In this document: in pieces, positions 42,831 to 52,665 of the stretch
Layout: the number at the start of each line of letters is the position of its first letter
Numbering within the stretch: the stretch's first letter is position 1
Source of the DNA: Catellatospora sp. TT07R-123
Lineage (GTDB): Bacteria > Actinomycetota > Actinomycetes > Mycobacteriales > Micromonosporaceae
DNA length: 64,000 bases
Direction: 5' to 3'
NCBI RefSeq assembly: GCF_018327705.1
Contig: NZ_BNEM01000002.1
Location: 2,418,001 to 2,482,000, forward strand
Program-made: the position numbers and the translations under genes
The notes under the pieces: generated by a model
The model's database searches: none
What the model saw: only the letters and a program-made list of their open reading frames with translations
Told to the model about the DNA's origin: nothing

Positions 42831-43736
42831 TCAGTACGGGTACGCCCCCTCCGGGTCCGTCGCGGTGTCGAGCAGGTTGACGCTGCGTACGGCCGGATCG
42901 GCGGCCAGGTCGCGCAGCACCGCCAGCGGGACGCGCGGCAGCACGAACGCGTGCACCAGCCCCGCCTGCGCGACCGCCCGGATCTGCGCCGACGGAGGCA
43001 GCCCGACCTCGTACAGCGCCTCGTCGTAGCTGCCGTCCATCCGCTCAGCCCAGGCCCGCAGCTCGCCCAGGTCCGCGTTCGGCCAGGTGACCGGGAAGTA
43101 CGGGCTGGACTCGTACGGGCTGACGGCGAACACCGGCACGCCCCGGTAGGGCACGGCCTCCACCGGCACCCTGCTGTCGAACCAGGCCCCGAACCGCTCC
43201 CCCGGCACCGGCTCGGCGAACTCGACCAGCACCGAGACCAGGGTCGCGTCCGGCAGTCCCGCCAGCAGCGCCTTCGTCCTGGCCAGGTCGGGGCGGCCGC
43301 GCTGCATCGCGTCGCGCAGCGGGGTCGGCCCGTCGTCGAACGAGGTGTGCAGGCTGCCGTCGACGTCCTGCGTGACCGTGGCGATCCCGGCGGGCGGGTA
43401 CCCCAGTGCCCCGAGCGGCCGCGCCAGCAACCGCAGCTCGGCGGCCAGCCCGAGGTTGGTCAGCCCGCCCAGCGGCCCGGCCGCGCAGCAGCTCCCTTCC
43501 TGTTTGAAATCGTATTCCGGGTGCGCGGCGACGGTGCCGTAGTAGCCGACGGTGAAGAACCGGTCGCCGCGCAGCGCGCTGATCGTGATCGCGGTCGCCA
43601 CGACCAGCATCAGCACGGCGATCAGCGCGGCCGCGGCCGCGAGCGCGGTGCGGACCACGCCGCGGCGCATGGCCCGGCGCACCGCCCGGTCGTCGTACGG
43701 CGGCAGTTCGGGCAGGTCAAGGGGTTCGTCGGTCAT
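42831..43736 (-). CDS. single-pass membrane protein paired with ECF sigma factor
   Basis: A 301-residue protein. About 28 cytoplasmic residues are followed by one membrane helix (about 29-55) and a large outside domain with a CC pair near residue 83. Its start lies inside the sigma gene (20-base overlap), so the two are co-translated. That pairing suggests an anti-sigma or signal-sensing role, but the short cytoplasmic end lacks a zinc-binding anti-sigma motif. I do not recognise the outer domain. Confidence 0.7.
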   Translation of the reverse strand: MTDEPLDLPELPPYDDRAVRRAMRRGVVRTALAAAAALIAVLMLVVATAITISALRGDRFFTVGYYGTVAAHPEYDFKQEGSCCAAGPLGGLTNLGLAAELRLLARPLGALGYPPAGIATVTQDVDGSLHTSFDDGPTPLRDAMQRGRPDLARTKALLAGLPDATLVSVLVEFAEPVPGERFGAWFDSRVPVEAVPYRGVPVFAVSPYESSPYFPVTWPNADLGELRAWAERMDGSYDEALYEVGLPPSAQIRAVAQAGLVHAFVLPRVPLAVLRDLAADPAVRSVNLLDTATDPEGAYPY

Positions 43737-44220
43737 GGCCGTGCTCCTCCTGTGCCAGTGTGCGCAGCGCCTCGCGGGCCCGCCAGACCGCGGTGCGGAT
43801 CGCGGCCGGGGTACGTCCGGCCATCGCGGCGACCTCGGCGTGGCTGAAGCCGTCCAGGTACACCAGTTCCAGCAGCCGCCGGTCGGTGGCGGGCAGCCGG
43901 GCCAGCAGGTCGCGCACCTCGATGCGGGTGTGCGGGAACGCCTCGGCGGGCTCCAGCACCTCCTCCAGCGGCACCAGCGGGCGCCCCTTGCGGTGATGGT
44001 CGGCCAGCACGTTGCGGGCGATCGCCAGCAGCCAGGCCAGCGGCGATTCGCCGCGCCAGCCCAGGAACGCGGCGGTGGCGCGGGCGAACGCCTCCTGGGC
44101 CAGCTCCTCGGCCAGGGCGGGATCGCCGGTGCGCCGCCGCACGTAGCCGAGCACGACCGGCCAGTACGCCCGGAACAGGTCGGTCATCGTGGTGGCGATG
44201 GTCGTCTCCCTCGGCCGCAC
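43717..44220 (-). CDS. ECF sigma factor
   Basis: A 167-residue ECF sigma factor if GTG 44220 is used, or 156 residues from ATG 44187. Region 2 contains VLGYVRRRTGDPALAEELAQEAFARA and region 4 contains YLDGFSHAEVAAMAGRTPAAIRTAVWRAREAL. It directs RNA polymerase to stress or surface-related promoters. The next gene overlaps it by 20 bases. It is transcribed away from a second ECF gene at 44348, and neither start is well supported by a ribosome site. Confidence 0.9.
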   Translation of the reverse strand: MRPRETTIATTMTDLFRAYWPVVLGYVRRRTGDPALAEELAQEAFARATAAFLGWRGESPLAWLLAIARNVLADHHRKGRPLVPLEEVLEPAEAFPHTRIEVRDLLARLPATDRRLLELVYLDGFSHAEVAAMAGRTPAAIRTAVWRAREALRTLAQEEHGHDRRTP

Positions 44221-44261
44221 AGCGTCTATGACGAGGTTTCATACCAACCAAGACGGTCGGC

Positions 44262-44290
44262 TCGACGCTTATGTCACAAGGGAATAGGGT
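44262..44290 (+). promoter_or_regulatory. putative promoter of the ShbA/SigD-like gene
   Basis: TCGACG (44262-44267) and TAGGGT (44285-44290) with a 17-base spacer, 57 bases before the TTG start. Assigned by eye. Confidence 0.35.
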
Positions 44291-44347
44291 CGCTGGTGCC
44301 CGTGGTGCGACGCGGCGTCCCGGGATGCCGGGAGGAGAGGTTACGCC

Positions 44348-44941
44348 TTGGCCTGGACGGAGACCGAGCTGGTGGCTCGGGCCGTACGCGGCGACACCGA
44401 CGCCACCGCCGACCTGATCACGCAGGTCCGCCCGGGGGTGGTCCGCTACTGCCGCGCCCGGCTGGGGCCGGTGGGCGGCGCGTACACCACCGCCGACGAC
44501 GTGTCGCAGGACGTCTGCATGGCGCTGCTGCAGGCGCTGCCCCGCTACCGCGAACAGGGCGTCCCGTTCGCGGCCTTCGTGTACACCGTCGCCGCCCGCA
44601 AGGTCGCCGACGCGCAGCGGGCCGCCGTCCGCCATCTGGCCGCCGCCCGGCCCGACACTCCGCCGGAGCGGGCCGATCACACGCCCGGCCCGGAGCAGCG
44701 GGCGCTCGACCGCGACCAGGCCAGGCGGCTGGCCCTGCTGCTCGGGCAGCTGCCCGACACGCAGCGGGAGATCATCGTGCTGCGGGTGGCGGTCGGGCTG
44801 AGCGCCGACGAGGTCGGGCTGTCGCTCAACATGACCGCCGGAGCGGTGCGGGTCGCGCAGTCACGGGCCCTGGCCCGGTTGCGGGCACTGGCCGACGACC
44901 TGCGCGACGGGTCGGCCGCCCTGGAAGGGAGGTCGGCATGA
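44348..44941 (+). CDS. ECF sigma factor, SigD/ShbA-like
   Basis: A 197-residue sigma factor with a TTG start supported by a strong GGAGGAGAGG site (44331-44340). Region 2 has [22 protein letters not shown] and region 4 has [23 protein letters not shown]. The order of this gene and an ATGA-coupled one-pass membrane protein matches SigD-RsdA of mycobacteria and ShbA of Streptomyces, which controls the principal sigma factor gene. The assignment to that subgroup is moderately sure; the ECF call is sure. Confidence 0.88.
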   Translation: MAWTETELVARAVRGDTDATADLITQVRPGVVRYCRARLGPVGGAYTTADDVSQDVCMALLQALPRYREQGVPFAAFVYTVAARKVADAQRAAVRHLAAARPDTPPERADHTPGPEQRALDRDQARRLALLLGQLPDTQREIIVLRVAVGLSADEVGLSLNMTAGAVRVAQSRALARLRALADDLRDGSAALEGRSA

Positions 44942-45738
44942 CCGGGCCGGACCGCGACGACGAACTGCTCGACGCGCTCGCCACCGGCGGTGCCGCCCCG
45001 GACGGCGACCGCGTGGCCGCGCTGCTGGCGGCCTGGCGCGACGATGTGGCGGGCACGCCGGCGGCTGACGGGGCGGGGCCGGGGTTGCGCTCCGCACCTC
45101 ACACCTCCGGTGGTGTGCGTACACCTCCACAGGTGTGGCCGCGCACAGGGACTCGTCCCGGGCGGCGGCGGCCGAGCCGCGCGCTGGTGGCCTCGGCGGC
45201 CGTGGTGGTGGCGCTGGTCGGCGGGGTGGCGCTGGCGGCGGGCAACGCCCGGCCGGACAGTCCGCTGTGGCCGGTCACGCGGGTGCTGTACGCCGACCGC
45301 GCCGACTCGCGCCTGGCCGCCCGCGACGCGCAGCGGCTGCTGGACCAGGCCAAACTGGCGCTGCGCGACCGGCGCCGCGACGACGCGGCGGCGCTGCTGC
45401 GAAAGGCCGAGACCACGATCGAGCTGGTATCGGAGGAGTCCGACCGCCGCCGACTGACGATCACGTTGCAGAAGCTGCTGGCGGCTATAGCCGATCCGCA
45501 CCTGGCGGTGGCCGGCGGGCAGGCGCCGGTGCCGTCGGCCACGCCGGGCACGGTCGCCCCGAGCCCGTCCGCCGGGGCTGCGGCGCCGTCCCCGACGCGG
45601 GGGCGGGGCGGCCTGCCGCCGCTGCTCCCGTCACTGCCGCCGCTGCTGCCCTCGCTGCCGCCGATCCTGCCGTCACTGCCGCCGATCCTGCCTCCGCTGC
45701 CGCCGCTGCTGCCGTCCGGGCTGGGCGGCCTCGGCTAG
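44938..45738 (+). CDS. RsdA-like anti-sigma factor with proline-rich tail
   Basis: A 266-residue protein. The N-terminal segment [14 protein letters not shown] is typical of the sigma-binding part of RsdA-type anti-sigma-D factors. It is followed by a linker, one membrane helix (about 80-100) and an outside region that ends in about five repeats of [14 protein letters not shown]. The start overlaps the sigma stop by ATGA. It probably holds the sigma factor at the membrane until regulated proteolysis releases it. The Pro-rich tail may span the wall. Confidence 0.82.
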   Translation: MTGPDRDDELLDALATGGAAPDGDRVAALLAAWRDDVAGTPAADGAGPGLRSAPHTSGGVRTPPQVWPRTGTRPGRRRPSRALVASAAVVVALVGGVALAAGNARPDSPLWPVTRVLYADRADSRLAARDAQRLLDQAKLALRDRRRDDAAALLRKAETTIELVSEESDRRRLTITLQKLLAAIADPHLAVAGGQAPVPSATPGTVAPSPSAGAAAPSPTRGRGGLPPLLPSLPPLLPSLPPILPSLPPILPPLPPLLPSGLGGLG

Positions 45739-45786
45739 CGACGGAAGAGCCCGGCTCGCGGTCGCCACCGCGGGCCGGGCCCGGAT

Positions 45787-45818
45787 CGTGGCCCGGGAGC
45801 ACGGGCTCCCGGACCACG
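45787..45818. terminator. bidirectional terminator
   Basis: 14-base arms (45787-45800, 45805-45818) with one mismatch that can form a G-U pair and a 4-base loop, between the convergent anti-sigma and small membrane protein genes. Confidence 0.8.
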
Positions 45819-45822
45819 AGGT

Positions 45823-46161
45823 TCACCGCCTCCGGCGCAGCGGCCGCACCAGATCGGTGAGCAGCATCTTCGCGAACCCGGCCTTCTGCCGCGCCAGGGC
45901 CGGACGGCCCCGGCGCTGCGCCAGGTCGGTGGCGCCGACGGCGATCAGCGACACGAACGACGCCGGTCCGCAGATGCCGATCACGACGACGCAGGCGAAC
46001 GCGCCGATGGCGAACACCGTGGTGGGCAGGCCCAACCGGTACGCGCCGAGAAGCACGGCCAGCACCACCAGCGCGATGAGAACGATCCGGTAGAGCACCA
46101 CGAGCAACCGATATGGCGTCGTGGCGCGCAACCGCTCCTGCTCCTCGTCGAACGTCGTCAT
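45823..46161 (-). CDS. small two-helix membrane protein, candidate immunity protein
   Basis: A 112-residue protein with two or three hydrophobic helices (about residues 20-75) and a basic C-terminus (ending RPLRRRR). No family is recognised. It starts 13 bases after the stop of the giant RHS protein on the same strand and is the last gene of that block. Small genes in this place commonly encode immunity to the C-terminal toxin of an RHS protein, and a membrane location would suit a toxin that acts on the membrane. This is inference from position. Confidence 0.65.
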   Translation of the reverse strand: MTTFDEEQERLRATTPYRLLVVLYRIVLIALVVLAVLLGAYRLGLPTTVFAIGAFACVVVIGICGPASFVSLIAVGATDLAQRRGRPALARQKAGFAKMLLTDLVRPLRRRR

Positions 46162-46174
46162 GTCCCGCTCCTGA

Positions 46175-49100
46175 TCAATGGCCGCAGGTGAAGGTGAAAT
46201 CGCGGTTGAATCGGCAGACGAGGGTCTCCGACCCGCCGTGGGTCCAGGTCACGGGCGATCCTACGCCGTAGGTCCCGGTCACTGCGGTGGTCCAGATCGG
46301 CCGGCCGTTGGAGGTACCGGTGGCGTAGGTGATGTCGCCGCCGATCTTGCCCCAGCCGGCACCGGCGTCGGTCGTCTCGAACCCGCCGGCCTGGTCCATC
46401 AGGTCGCCGTTGGAGAAGACCATGCCCATGCCGAGCCAGCCGCCGGCCTGTACGCCTTCGCTGGTGCCGCCGGTGAGCATGAACCCGACGCCCTTGTCGT
46501 CCACGCCGATGCACACCGAACCCGCCACGCCGAAGTAGGCGCTCAGACCCCCGGAGATCGGGCAGTAGCCCACCATCTTGATGTCGCTGAGCAGGCCGGG
46601 CTCGCCCTCGCCGTCGCAGTGGTAGGAACCGTCCCCGTTGGACGTGCACCCGGCCGGGATCGGCCGGTTGTCGCCCCACGGCGTCGGGTTCGGCGTGCCC
46701 AGCGGCTGCTGGGTGTTCCCGCCCGGCCCGGGGGCCGGGGTCGGTCCCGGGGCCGGACGCGGCGTCCCGAAGGGGCCGCTCGGCCCGCACGGCTGACCCG
46801 CCCGTGCCCGCAGCTGGCAGTACGTCTGGATGAGCGCCCGCTTGGCGGCCTCCTGGCGGCGCTGCTCAGCCCACCACTCGCGGTCCTCCTTGCTGTTGCA
46901 GTCGTCCAGGCACGCCCGGCGACCGTCGGGGTCGCTGGCGGTGACCGGGGTGCTGTCGGCGTACCCGTAGTTGGTCCAGCTCAGCGGGTCCTTCTGGTCG
47001 AACTCGGGGTCGGGGCTGACGAACCGACCCAGGGCCGGGTCGTATTCGCGTGCTCCGATGTGGACCAGACCGGTGGTGTCGATGTCACCGGCGACGAAGC
47101 CCCGCGCGTTCGGCCAGGACACGGCCGGTCCGCGCTGGGTGCCGTACGGGCCGGACCAGCGCTGGGTGATCGCCTGGTTCCCGGCCGCGACCGTGATCTG
47201 CTGGGTGTTCTGCGTGTCGGTCACCAGCCAGGTCACGCCCGCACCGGTCGCCGTCATGGCGCAGGTGCGCCCGGCGTAGGTGTAGTAGCGCACCGCGGTC
47301 ACCGCACCGCCGCTCTTGGCCACCCGGATCTCCTGACCCGGCAGGTAGAGCGTGGTGTACGCCGGGTCCGACTGGATGAGCCGGGTCCCGTCGGCGGTGT
47401 AGACGCTGCTGACGCCGCCTTCGCTGTTGGCCGCGAGGTGGCCCTCGGCGTCCCAGGTGAGCACCTGCGGCAGGCCGGTGCCCGGCCGCTTGGTCAGGTT
47501 GCCCGCCGCGTCGTACTCGTAGTTGTCGGTGCGGCTGACCCCGGGACCGGTGGTGACCACCGCCTGCACGCCGTGCACGTTGGCGCCGCCGTAGGTGTAC
47601 ACCGCGCCGGTGTCACCGGCCGCCGCGTGGGTCGTCTGGGTGGCCCGGTTGCCGACGGTGTCGAACGTCCAGGACAGGTAGTACGGCGCGGGGCCGCCGA
47701 GCGCCGAGGCGTCGGGGTTCGGGCTGCACGAGGCGCCCGACGGCGTCCAGGCCGCCGAGAGCCGCTTGTCCCAGTCGTAGCGCAGGCACTGCCGGTCGGT
47801 GACGCCGGTCGAGGTGACCTGGGTCGACTCGGTGGTGTTGCCCGCCGCGTCGTAGGTGTAGTGGTTGTCGGCCACGGCCTGCGACACGGTCTGCCGGATG
47901 GTGGTGGCCTGGCTGAGCCTGCGGGTGGTGTCCTCGTACGCCATCGACTGCTGGAGCCAGTTCCCGCCGGTGAGCTGGAACTGCGTGAAGCTGGTCTCGC
48001 CGTACGCGGTGTACGCCGTGTCGGTGACGTACTGGCCGAGGCCCGGGGCGTTGGTCTGCAACTGCTCCGGCCTGCCGGTGACCGGGTCGTAGGTGAAGGT
48101 GAGGGTCTCGGCGCCCAGCGAACCCGCGTTGGGGTAGGACAGGGTCGCGGGCTGGCCGTCCACCTTGTACGTCCGGGCGATCGTCCAGGTGCCCGAGATG
48201 CCGGTGGTGCCGGTGACGGCCGGGACGGTGTAATCCTCGCCGGTGGACAGGTACGTCGGCGTGTAGCCGCGCACCTTGACCTTGTACTCGTCGGTGCCGT
48301 TGTTGAGCCAGCGGCTGGACGAGGCGAGGTAGCCCTTGGCACCCGGCAGGTCGTAGGCCCACGTCGCGAGCTTGGTGCCGGACGTGGTCCCGGCGAACTC
48401 GCCGGTCTTGCGGCCCAGGGTGTCGTAGCCGAACGCCAGCGTCTGGGTGCGGGCGTCGGTGCTGGTCAGCATGTCGCCGTAGTCGTTGAACGAGGCCGAG
48501 TGGTCGCCCTTGTCCGGGTCGTGGTCGGCGGTGATCCGGCCCAGCAGGTCGTACTGGTAGGTCCAGGTGCTGCCCGCGTTGTCGGTGACGACGTCCTGCT
48601 GGCCGCGGCGGTTGAAGTGGTACAGCGCCCGGTCGTACAGCGCGCGGGTGTCCTGGCCGACGGTGGCCGGGTCGTGGTAGCGGCGCAGTTCGGTGGTGCG
48701 CTGCTGCGCGTCGACGAGCGTGGTGGTCGCGGTGCCGCCGGTGGGCGGCGTGACGTTGACGCGGTCACCGCCGTACGTGGTGGTGGTGCGCCACAGTTCC
48801 TGGCCGGACGAGCGGGCGACGGACGCGGTGGGGCGGCCGGCCCGGTCGTACTCCGTGACGTTCTGCTGCTTGGGCTGCCAGTCCAGGATGGTGAACAGGG
48901 TGGTGGACGGCTGCACCGAGGCGTCGAAGTACGTGGACTCGATCGACTTGCGGCCGGCCGGGTCGTACTTGGTCTCGGTGAAGACCGTGCCGACGTGGCC
49001 GTCGGCCAGGGACGCGGTCTGGGTCTGGCGCGGCTTGAGCCTGCCGTCGAACAGCTGGTAGGTGACCGTGTACGCGTTGCCGGCGTGCAGCTTCTGCGCG

Positions 49101-52100
49101 GTCACCGCGTTCGGGCCGCCGCTGTTGCGCACCAGGTAGGAGTACATCTCGCTGGGCTGGCTCGGGAAGCTCGCCCGAAGGTGGTTGGGCAGCCACAGCT
49201 GCGTCATCTCGCCGAGGGCGTCGAAGACCGCCTCGGTGCGCCTGCCGTTGACGTCGACCGACACCGTGGGCACGCCCCAGCCCGGCTCCACCGTCTTGGT
49301 GGCGGTGCCGAGGCTGTTGGTGACCGCGAGCGAGGTCAGCGGGGCGCCGGAGGCCGGGGTGTACACCGAGGTGGTGTGGTTGCTCCGCACGTCGGCGGCG
49401 TCGGTGACGCGGCCGTACGCGTCGAACGCGCTGGTCGACTGGGTGAGCCAGCTCGGCCCGGCCCCGGTCGTCCACGCCTTCGCGACCTCAACCCGGGTCT
49501 TGTCGCCCTTGGTCGGGACCTGGCCGAAGGCCTGGCTGTCGAAGCTGGTCCGGGTCATCGAGACGACGTCCTGGTCGGACTGCGGCGCGGTGCCGCAGGA
49601 CCGGCCGTACACGTCGATCTCGCTCATCAGGTTGAGCAGGGTGGTGCCGATGTTGCGCAGGTAGGTGTTCACGGTGCAGGTCTCGTCGCCGCTGACGGCG
49701 AGGTCGCCCTGGTCGTCGATCTGCGTCGGCTGGCCGTAGGTGGGGTCGTAGGCGGTGTCGGCCCGGGTCACCCGGCGGCCGCCGGAGGCGAGCCAGGTGG
49801 CGGTCCACGCCGTCGCGGTGCCGGAGAACCGCGCGTAGGCGTTGGTGTCACCCATGTCGCGGGTCGCGGTCGGGTCCGACGCCCACGGGGCGCTGACCTT
49901 GGTGCCGACCGGCGCGGTCTCCACTCCGGCGTAGTCGGTGGTCTGGCGGATCATGCCCGCGTAGGGGTTGTCGTCGGGCACGGCCGGGGCGTCGGCGGTG
50001 TCGGTGGTGTCGCCGTCGGCGTTGAGGTCGATGGCGGGCAGCGAGATGCTGCGCTTGCCGCCCGCGCCGTCGAGGTCGCCGTTCATGCCCCGGAAGTACG
50101 TCGCGACGCTGAGCGTCTCGATGCCGGAGCCGGGGTCGCCGACGCGGGTCTTGACGGAGGCGTACCCCCGGAAGTCCGACCAGGTGCGCAGCTTGTCCTT
50201 GGTGAGCCCGTCGTCGTCGGTGTGCCGCCAGGCGGGGTTGCCGACGTACTCGTAGCTGGTGACCACGTCGGGGCTGCCGCCGGTCAGGTCGGCCTCGGTG
50301 ACCCTGGTGACCAGGTACTTGTGGAAGTACTCGGTCTTCATGGTGTCGTCGGGCTGGGGTTCCAGCACCGGGAAGCACCGCAGGGTGTTGGTCTGCGGCG
50401 AGGCGGGCATGTGCGTCCCCGGGACGCAGTCGGCGCCCGAGTACGCGACGGACACCTTGCCGCCCGACTCCGACCAGATGGTGCCGATGCGCATCCAGTT
50501 CATGGCCGGTTTGCCGTCGGTGGCCGTGTCGACGCGGTTGGGCAGCTGCACCCAGTCGAAGTTGACCTCGGGCAGGGTGACGGCGCCGCCGCTGATCGCC
50601 GGGCCGGTCGCGACACCGGAGTGGACGATCGACTCCAGCCACAGGCCCGCGCGGGTGCCGTCACCGGGGTCGGGGAACGTGTGGGCCAGCGTCCACTGGT
50701 CGACGTTCTTGTACGCGGCACCGGCGGTGTCCCACACCTTGGTGGTGACGCTGGTGAGCCGCTTGGTGGTCCAGAACGTCGGGGAGTACTTGCCCGCGCA
50801 CGAGCTGCCGGTGCACTCCTGGTCCCACGGGGTGTCGGGCCAGTGGGCCTGGTCGTGGGTGGTGCAGCCGGACAGGCACCGGTCGGCGGTGCCGAACTGG
50901 ACCCGCATCGGCGCGGCCGCGGCGGTGTTCTCGGTGTCGGTGCCGGAGCGGTTGTCGGTGCCGTAGTCGACGTGGTCCAGCCAGCCGCCGCGTACGTAGC
51001 TCACGGCGCTGGAGTCGGTGAGGTTCTTGGCGTACTTGTTGGTCTCGGCGCCGTAGAAGTACGACATGGTGTTGCCGTGCGGGTCGACGACGTAGTCGAG
51101 GTTCCACCGGTACGCCTGGTCGCAGAACGAGGAGCTGAAGCCGCTCGCGTGGCACGGCTCACCGCTGTTGTTGCCGGCCACCGGGGCGGTCCACGCCGAG
51201 TTGGTGGTCTTGTTCGCGGGCGCGGTGCCGGTGTAGCCGGGCAGCCGGTTGAGGCCGAAGTAGTACTTCGTGCCGTCCGGGCCGGTGATCTTCCAGTACT
51301 CGTTGTCGTTGTCGCCGTTGACGGTGTTGGTCAGCCGCTCGATCTTCGACGCGTCGTCGTTGGAGATGCGCCACTGGCCGGTGGTGCCGTCCTTGACCAG
51401 CTCGCCGCCGGAGCCGCTGAGCGACAGCACCGCGTTGTCGGTGCCCCAGCACTGGTCGCCGGTCTTGGTGCTGTTGTTGGCGCCCGAGCCCATGTCGTCG
51501 GCGCAGGGCTTGTAGCTGCGCTCGATGAAGCCCGGCCACCAGTCGAAGCCCTCGCCGATCCAGGACGGCTGGTTGTTGGTGGCCTCGCTGCGGCCGTCCA
51601 CGGCCGACGACGAGTACGCCAGCGCGATCTTCGGGCCGGGCCCGTTCAGCGACGGCGGCATGCGCATCGGGTAGTTCCAGGTGAAGGCGCCCGAGTTGTT
51701 CCCGGCGGCCCAGGTCGACGACGCCTGGAGCGAGGTCGCTTTGAAGTCGCCGGAGTCGCCGTCGGGGCCCGCGGCCAGCGCGAGCATGACCCCGCCGCCG
51801 ACCTGCGCGGCGGCCAGGTCGCCCGCCTGGGCCACGGCCTTCTGGCTCACCGGCTGCGCCAGCGACGTGTCGGCGGTGACGGTCTTCGCCGCGGCGTCGT
51901 TGCGCGACGGCAGTTCCCGCGCGCCGCACCCGGCGGCGCCGGGGGTGGTCAGGGCGCAGGCGGGCAGCGCGTACAGCCGAAGCCGCCGCGACCAGTCGGC
52001 GCCCATGGCGTCGGCGAAGCCCGAGTAGTCGACGGCGACGGTGACCTGCCCCGTGGCGGCCGACCCGGCGACGCCGTCCAGCCGCAGCACGACGCCGTCG

Positions 52101-52513
52101 CGCCACGCGGCCGGGACGGCTGCCCGGTCGACGACCTCGACGCCGACCTTGCCGGTGCCGCGCCTGCCCGCGGCCGGTCCGACCAGCACCGGCAGCCCGG
52201 CGGCCCGAGCGGGCCGCGATCCGGCCACGGCGGCCAGGTCGACGACGGCCTTGCCCGCGCCGGGCCAGGTGGCGCGGCGGAGCTTGCCCGCCAGCGCGCC
52301 CTGGGTCAGGTCGGCGGGGCGGGCGATCGGCACCACCTTGGTGCCGTGCTGCGAGGCCACCTGCTGGGCCGACAGCGTACGGGTCGCCGCTGCGGCCAAA
52401 GCCTGCTGCGGCACGGCGGTCAGTGCCGCCGCGACGACCATCGCGCTGGAGACTGTTCCCATCGCGACCTTGCGCCATGCCCGCCGACGGTTCGGCGGAC
52501 TCTGTCTGAACAT
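46175..52513 (-). CDS. giant secreted RHS/YD-repeat protein 1
   Basis: A 2112-residue exported protein. A signal peptide (about 1-41) is followed by an N-terminal domain with paired Cys, an insecticidal-toxin-like region containing TNNQPSWIGEGF, and many YD repeats (for example YDAAGNTTES, YDPVTGRPEQL). The RHS core ends at about residue 1864 with GAREYDPALGRFVSPDPEF and DPDG. The 248 residues beyond the core are unique: a Cys-containing charged part, a Pro/Gly linker, then a glycine-rich hydrophobic domain. In polymorphic toxins this tip is the effector released from the RHS cage. Activity is not recognisable. GGAG lies well placed before the start. Confidence 0.93.
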   Translation of the reverse strand: MFRQSPPNRRRAWRKVAMGTVSSAMVVAAALTAVPQQALAAAATRTLSAQQVASQHGTKVVPIARPADLTQGALAGKLRRATWPGAGKAVVDLAAVAGSRPARAAGLPVLVGPAAGRRGTGKVGVEVVDRAAVPAAWRDGVVLRLDGVAGSAATGQVTVAVDYSGFADAMGADWSRRLRLYALPACALTTPGAAGCGARELPSRNDAAAKTVTADTSLAQPVSQKAVAQAGDLAAAQVGGGVMLALAAGPDGDSGDFKATSLQASSTWAAGNNSGAFTWNYPMRMPPSLNGPGPKIALAYSSSAVDGRSEATNNQPSWIGEGFDWWPGFIERSYKPCADDMGSGANNSTKTGDQCWGTDNAVLSLSGSGGELVKDGTTGQWRISNDDASKIERLTNTVNGDNDNEYWKITGPDGTKYYFGLNRLPGYTGTAPANKTTNSAWTAPVAGNNSGEPCHASGFSSSFCDQAYRWNLDYVVDPHGNTMSYFYGAETNKYAKNLTDSSAVSYVRGGWLDHVDYGTDNRSGTDTENTAAAAPMRVQFGTADRCLSGCTTHDQAHWPDTPWDQECTGSSCAGKYSPTFWTTKRLTSVTTKVWDTAGAAYKNVDQWTLAHTFPDPGDGTRAGLWLESIVHSGVATGPAISGGAVTLPEVNFDWVQLPNRVDTATDGKPAMNWMRIGTIWSESGGKVSVAYSGADCVPGTHMPASPQTNTLRCFPVLEPQPDDTMKTEYFHKYLVTRVTEADLTGGSPDVVTSYEYVGNPAWRHTDDDGLTKDKLRTWSDFRGYASVKTRVGDPGSGIETLSVATYFRGMNGDLDGAGGKRSISLPAIDLNADGDTTDTADAPAVPDDNPYAGMIRQTTDYAGVETAPVGTKVSAPWASDPTATRDMGDTNAYARFSGTATAWTATWLASGGRRVTRADTAYDPTYGQPTQIDDQGDLAVSGDETCTVNTYLRNIGTTLLNLMSEIDVYGRSCGTAPQSDQDVVSMTRTSFDSQAFGQVPTKGDKTRVEVAKAWTTGAGPSWLTQSTSAFDAYGRVTDAADVRSNHTTSVYTPASGAPLTSLAVTNSLGTATKTVEPGWGVPTVSVDVNGRRTEAVFDALGEMTQLWLPNHLRASFPSQPSEMYSYLVRNSGGPNAVTAQKLHAGNAYTVTYQLFDGRLKPRQTQTASLADGHVGTVFTETKYDPAGRKSIESTYFDASVQPSTTLFTILDWQPKQQNVTEYDRAGRPTASVARSSGQELWRTTTTYGGDRVNVTPPTGGTATTTLVDAQQRTTELRRYHDPATVGQDTRALYDRALYHFNRRGQQDVVTDNAGSTWTYQYDLLGRITADHDPDKGDHSASFNDYGDMLTSTDARTQTLAFGYDTLGRKTGEFAGTTSGTKLATWAYDLPGAKGYLASSSRWLNNGTDEYKVKVRGYTPTYLSTGEDYTVPAVTGTTGISGTWTIARTYKVDGQPATLSYPNAGSLGAETLTFTYDPVTGRPEQLQTNAPGLGQYVTDTAYTAYGETSFTQFQLTGGNWLQQSMAYEDTTRRLSQATTIRQTVSQAVADNHYTYDAAGNTTESTQVTSTGVTDRQCLRYDWDKRLSAAWTPSGASCSPNPDASALGGPAPYYLSWTFDTVGNRATQTTHAAAGDTGAVYTYGGANVHGVQAVVTTGPGVSRTDNYEYDAAGNLTKRPGTGLPQVLTWDAEGHLAANSEGGVSSVYTADGTRLIQSDPAYTTLYLPGQEIRVAKSGGAVTAVRYYTYAGRTCAMTATGAGVTWLVTDTQNTQQITVAAGNQAITQRWSGPYGTQRGPAVSWPNARGFVAGDIDTTGLVHIGAREYDPALGRFVSPDPEFDQKDPLSWTNYGYADSTPVTASDPDGRRACLDDCNSKEDREWWAEQRRQEAAKRALIQTYCQLRARAGQPCGPSGPFGTPRPAPGPTPAPGPGGNTQQPLGTPNPTPWGDNRPIPAGCTSNGDGSYHCDGEGEPGLLSDIKMVGYCPISGGLSAYFGVAGSVCIGVDDKGVGFMLTGGTSEGVQAGGWLGMGMVFSNGDLMDQAGGFETTDAGAGWGKIGGDITYATGTSNGRPIWTTAVTGTYGVGSPVTWTHGGSETLVCRFNRDFTFTCGH

Positions 52514-52665
52514 CCCGGACTCCTCGGGCTACGTGAGGGGACCGGACGCGGAAGCGCACTCACCGCCCCGCGCCGGTGAACTGCTCCGAATCTCACGCAG
52601 CCCGCCACCGAAGTCACCAGCTCAGCCCTGGGAGGAACCCGCCATCCACCTTCCACTCACCCCGA

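Noticed and set aside
45600-45720. Low-complexity CCGCTG/CTGCCG repeats as a separate DNA element
   Set aside because: They are in frame and encode the Pro-Leu-Ser heptads of the RsdA-like tail.
46178-52579. A 2133-codon open frame on the plus strand opposite RHS protein 1
   Set aside because: It is an open antisense frame caused by high GC. The minus strand has signal peptide, YD repeats and core motifs; the plus frame has Gly/Arg/Val-rich noise.
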